NCBI GenBank assembly: GCA_964362515.1
Contig: CAYIEP010000028.1
Coordinates: forward strand, 1-7,647
DNA: 7,647 bases
Reading direction: 5' to 3'
Source: CAYIEP01 sp964362515
GTDB lineage: Bacteria > Patescibacteriota > Minisyncoccia > UBA6257 > UBA9933
This document shows positions 6,282 to 7,647 of this stretch, in pieces (the first letter of the stretch is position 1; each line of letters starts with the position of its first letter). The notes beneath the pieces were generated by a model. The model had not been told where the DNA came from. It saw only the letters and a program-made list of their open reading frames with translations, and made no database searches. A program made the translations under genes and the position numbers.

Positions 6282-7007
6282 TTAGTCGCCAGCAACTAAA
6301 GCTTTAACTATCGGTTCCAGTTCGCCATTCATTATTTTTTCAATATTGTGCCACTTTTTGTTTATCCTGTGGTCGGTAATTCTGTCTTGCGGAAAATTAT
6401 AAGTTCTTATTTTTTCGGCTCTTTCCGCTCCGCCAATCTGTTCTTTTCTTATGGTTCCCAACTTCGCTTGTTCTTCAATTTGTTTTTGCTGGTAAAGTTT
6501 TGAAGTTAAAACATTCATCGCCTCTTCTCTGTTGGCGTGTTGAGACCTTCCGGATTGCGAAGAAACAACGACACCGCTCGGTTTATGGAGAATTCTAACG
6601 GCGGTTTCAACCTTATTGACGTTTTGGCCGCCGGGACCGGAAGACCTGAAAAAAGAAATTTCCAAATCAGAAGGATTTATTTGTATTTGTTTTTGTTCCA
6701 CCAGCGGCATAACGGCGACCGACACGGTTGAAGTATGAATCCTGCCTGATTTTTCCGTTTTCGGGACTCTTTGGACACGATGGACTCCGGCCTCGTTTTT
6801 TAATAAATCGTAAGCATTTTCTTGGGCGGAAATTTTACCGATAAAAGTTTTATAGCCGTCCGTTGAAGTTTGGTTAGAATCGATAATAATAAAATCCCAG
6901 CCCCTATTAGCGGCGTAACGTTGGTACATTCTGACCAATTCCCCGGCAAAGATGGACGCTTCATCGCCGCCGGTTCCGGCGCGAATTTCTAAAATTACTT
7001 TATTCAT
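6282..7007 (-). CDS. prfA: Peptide chain release factor 1 lacking domain 1
   Basis: RF1 ends translation at UAA and UAG: it reads the stop codon in the A site and triggers peptide release. The codon-reading PxT tripeptide is present as PKT (82-84, in VQRVPKTEKSGRIHTS), and the catalytic GGQ at 126-128 (SSGPGGQNVNKVETAVRI), whose Gln is the usual PrmC methylation target. The C-terminal signature RTYNFPQDRITDHRI (201-215) is also intact. The protein is only 241 residues against about 360 for standard RF1. It begins at the family motif LEIRAGTGGDEA (6-17), which normally lies past residue 100, so the whole helical domain 1 is missing while domains 2 to 4 are complete. In-frame sequence upstream runs into the rpmE tail and has no domain 1. 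The gene lies 16 nt after rpmE, probably as one operon, and meets the transglycosylase gene tail to tail. Confidence 0.95.
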   Translation of the reverse strand: MNKVILEIRAGTGGDEASIFAGELVRMYQRYAANRGWDFIIIDSNQTSTDGYKTFIGKISAQENAYDLLKNEAGVHRVQRVPKTEKSGRIHTSTVSVAVMPLVEQKQIQINPSDLEISFFRSSGPGGQNVNKVETAVRILHKPSGVVVSSQSGRSQHANREEAMNVLTSKLYQQKQIEEQAKLGTIRKEQIGGAERAEKIRTYNFPQDRITDHRINKKWHNIEKIMNGELEPIVKALVAGD

Positions 7008-7023
7008 AAATAGTGGCCAGCGG

Positions 7024-7290
7024 CTATTTTTCTTTCTTGGCTTTTTTCTGAGATTTTTTAACGGATTTTTTTCTATGAGTTATTTTTGAGGCTTTTTCCG
7101 TTCTGGCTTTGAATTTTTCAACTCTTCCGGCCGCGTCAATAAGTTTGCCTTTACCGGTATAGAAGGGATGACATTTGCCGCAAATTTCTACGCGTATATC
7201 TTCTTTGGTTGAGCCGACAATAAAAGAATGACCGCAGGCGCATTTAATTTTTGCCTGATTGTAATATTTCGGGTGAATGTCTTTTTTCAT
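7024..7290 (-). CDS. rpmE: Ribosomal protein L31, zinc-binding type
   Basis: L31 bridges the central protuberance of the large subunit to the head of the small subunit. The 88-residue protein starts MKKDIHPKYY, the family N-terminus, and has the zinc ligands of the C+ form: Cys17, Cys19, Cys37 and Cys40, followed by HPFYTGKGK (41-49). Residues 68-88 are an added lysine-rich tail that probably binds rRNA; most L31 proteins are about 70 residues. The start at 7290 is fixed by a Shine-Dalgarno GGAGAG (plus-strand 7296-7301) with a 5-nt spacer. An open frame reaching back to 7401 would pass through the promoter and is not believed. prfA follows after 16 nt, a pairing seen in many bacteria. The 5' UTR holds a dyad repeat array. 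Confidence 0.95.
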   Translation of the reverse strand: MKKDIHPKYYNQAKIKCACGHSFIVGSTKEDIRVEICGKCHPFYTGKGKLIDAAGRVEKFKARTEKASKITHRKKSVKKSQKKAKKEK

Positions 7291-7305
7291 GATTTCTCTC
7301 CGAAT

Positions 7306-7369
7306 TACGAAATTTTTACGAAAGTACGAAAAATTTAAAGTTTTTATTTCGTAATTTCGTATCTCGTAG
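7306..7369. repeat. Dyad array of TACGAAA / TTTCGTA repeats in the rpmE leader
   Basis: TACGAAA occurs at 7306, 7317 and 7325. Its exact reverse complement TTTCGTA occurs at 7347 and 7355, with a degenerate copy CTCGTAG at 7363. Steps are 8 nt on the right side and 8-11 on the left. The two halves can pair into a long imperfect hairpin around an A/T-rich centre (7332-7346). If rpmE is transcribed from the promoter at 7373-7401, nearly all of this lies in the rpmE 5' UTR just ahead of its ribosome site. The layout copies the array at 4121-4180 with a different unit sequence. Confidence 0.7.
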
Positions 7370-7372
7370 CCT

Positions 7373-7401
7373 ATAGTAGCATTGTTCTTTTTCCTTGACA
7401 A
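7373..7401 (-). promoter_or_regulatory. Putative rpmE-prfA promoter
   Basis: On the minus strand: -35 TTGTCA (plus 7396-7401, 5 of 6), 17-nt spacer, and -10 TACTAT (plus 7373-7378, 4 of 6) preceded by TGC, which makes an extended -10. Transcription would start near 7366, giving an rpmE leader of about 75 nt. Its -35 overlaps by five bases the -35 of the rRNA promoter on the other strand. Confidence 0.55.
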
Positions 7402-7422
7402 GCGGTTCGCGTTTTATATAAT
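7395..7422 (+). promoter_or_regulatory. Ribosomal RNA operon promoter
   Basis: Perfect TTGACA (7395-7400), 16-nt spacer, perfect TATAAT (7417-7422). This is the best promoter in the window and it points at the 16S gene. Transcription would start near 7429. No clear UP element is visible on the left, where the rpmE promoter lies instead. Confidence 0.85.
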
Positions 7423-7428
7423 TTAGAA

Positions 7429-7594
7429 ATCCCCGAAAAATAATTCGGGCGTACATTAAAAATAAAATAAAATGAAATTAATTAATCAAGATTTTTTAGT
7501 TGTCCCAAAAGTTTAAAGTGACTTGCTACTAGGGTTTAGCCTATGGGTTTTTTTATAATTACTCTAAACCTAATTACTAGTGGCTAGTGGCTTT
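7429..7594 (+). other. 16S rRNA leader with hairpins
   Basis: About 165 nt between the promoter and 16S, with no gene. It opens with a hairpin CCCGAA/TTCGGG (7432-7437 with 7444-7449), then an A/T-rich run (about 7455-7500). A long two-part stem follows: GCTACTAG (7525-7532) with CTAGTGGC (7577-7584), eight pairs, and GGTTTAG (7533-7539) with CTAAACC (7564-7570), seven pairs, with the six bases 7571-7576 bulged on the 3' side. CTAGTGG is tandemly repeated (7577-7590). A run of seven T lies at 7548-7554 inside the loop. It is probably involved in rRNA processing or antitermination; I do not find a classical boxA. Confidence 0.65.
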
Positions 7595-7647
7595 TATTTA
7601 GAGAGTTTGATCCTAGCTCAGGATGAACGCTGGCGGCGTGGATAAGG
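7595..7647 (+). rRNA. rrs: 16S rRNA, 5' end only
   Basis: The conserved 5' region of 16S is plain: AGAGTTTGATC (7602-7612) followed by AGCTCAGGATGAACGC and GGCGGCGTG. Aligning to E. coli numbering puts base 1 near 7595; the mature end could differ by a few bases. The gene runs off the window. After GGCGGCGTG it reads GATAAGG rather than the common CCTAA, a feature I associate with Parcubacteria-type sequences. It differs from the standard 27F primer site at 7615 (A for G). Confidence 0.97.

Noticed and set aside
6267..6290. Possible bidirectional terminator between the convergent genes (GGCG/CGCC with inner TAAT/ATTA)
   Set aside because: Stems are only 4 bp with an internal mismatch and no T-run on either strand; half of it is coding sequence.
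6537..6731. Plus-strand open frame inside prfA
   Set aside because: It is antisense to conserved RF1 motifs and has no start signals.
7011..7033. GCC-AGC-GGC hairpin followed by T's, between rpmE and prfA
   Set aside because: The stem is three G-C pairs, and the T-run is on the strand opposite to the operon, encoding the rpmE lysine tail.
7291..7401. Longer rpmE start on the minus strand
   Set aside because: It would translate the repeat array and the promoter. The ATG at 7290 has a Shine-Dalgarno and the family N-terminus.
7554..7559. A second TATAAT as rRNA promoter P2
   Set aside because: No -35-like sequence lies 16-18 bp upstream, and it falls within the leader stem loop.
1..7647. Defence system, prophage, insertion sequence or secondary-metabolite cluster
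   Set aside because: Every substantial reading frame is accounted for by housekeeping genes or two small membrane proteins; no transposase, integrase, nuclease or biosynthetic domain is visible.

Overview
The window looks like chromosomal DNA from a member of the Candidate Phyla Radiation (Patescibacteria), most likely the Parcubacteria side. Three things suggest this. The DNA is AT-rich and the proteins are lysine- and isoleucine-rich. The 16S rRNA gene that starts at the right edge reads GGCGGCGTGGATAAGG where most bacteria read GGCGGCGTGCCTAA. The release factor 1 gene lacks the usual N-terminal domain. The lineage call is from memory of sequence signatures, not from a search.

Left part (1-1066): the 5' three quarters of a tRNA-Arg(UCU) gene on the minus strand, then a divergent gene for a two-helix membrane protein, whose start codon lies about 10 nt after a perfect TATAAT. 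Three nt after its stop codon begins a complete tRNA-Arg with the unusual bacterial anticodon GCG. A consensus -35 box follows the encoded CCA directly. It drives an unrecognised 65-residue membrane protein that has its own strong Shine-Dalgarno and a rho-independent terminator. A short palindrome precedes recG.

Middle part (1067-6275), all on the plus strand: recG (branch-migration helicase), a class II fructose/ketose-bisphosphate aldolase, rplY (ribosomal protein L25 of the CTC/TL5 type), and a secreted or anchored coiled-coil plus lytic transglycosylase protein. Gaps are 46, 73 and 8 nt. The rplY-transglycosylase pair is probably co-transcribed. The aldolase-rplY gap holds a dyad array of short repeats.

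Right part (6282-7647): rpmE and prfA run leftward as a pair, rpmE first, and prfA meets the transglycosylase gene tail to tail with 6 nt between stops. A second dyad repeat array lies in the rpmE 5' UTR. The rpmE promoter and a consensus rRNA promoter diverge and share one -35 block. A leader of about 165 nt with a long hairpin leads into 16S rRNA, which is cut off by the window end.

The cargo is mostly housekeeping: translation (two tRNAs, L25, L31, RF1, 16S), DNA repair, central carbon metabolism and cell-wall turnover. I see no mobile element, CRISPR array, phage module or defence cluster. The points most worth a second look are the paired repeat arrays in front of two ribosomal protein genes, the domain-1-less RF1, the GCG anticodon, the isolated 65-residue gene, and the near-absence of Shine-Dalgarno sites.
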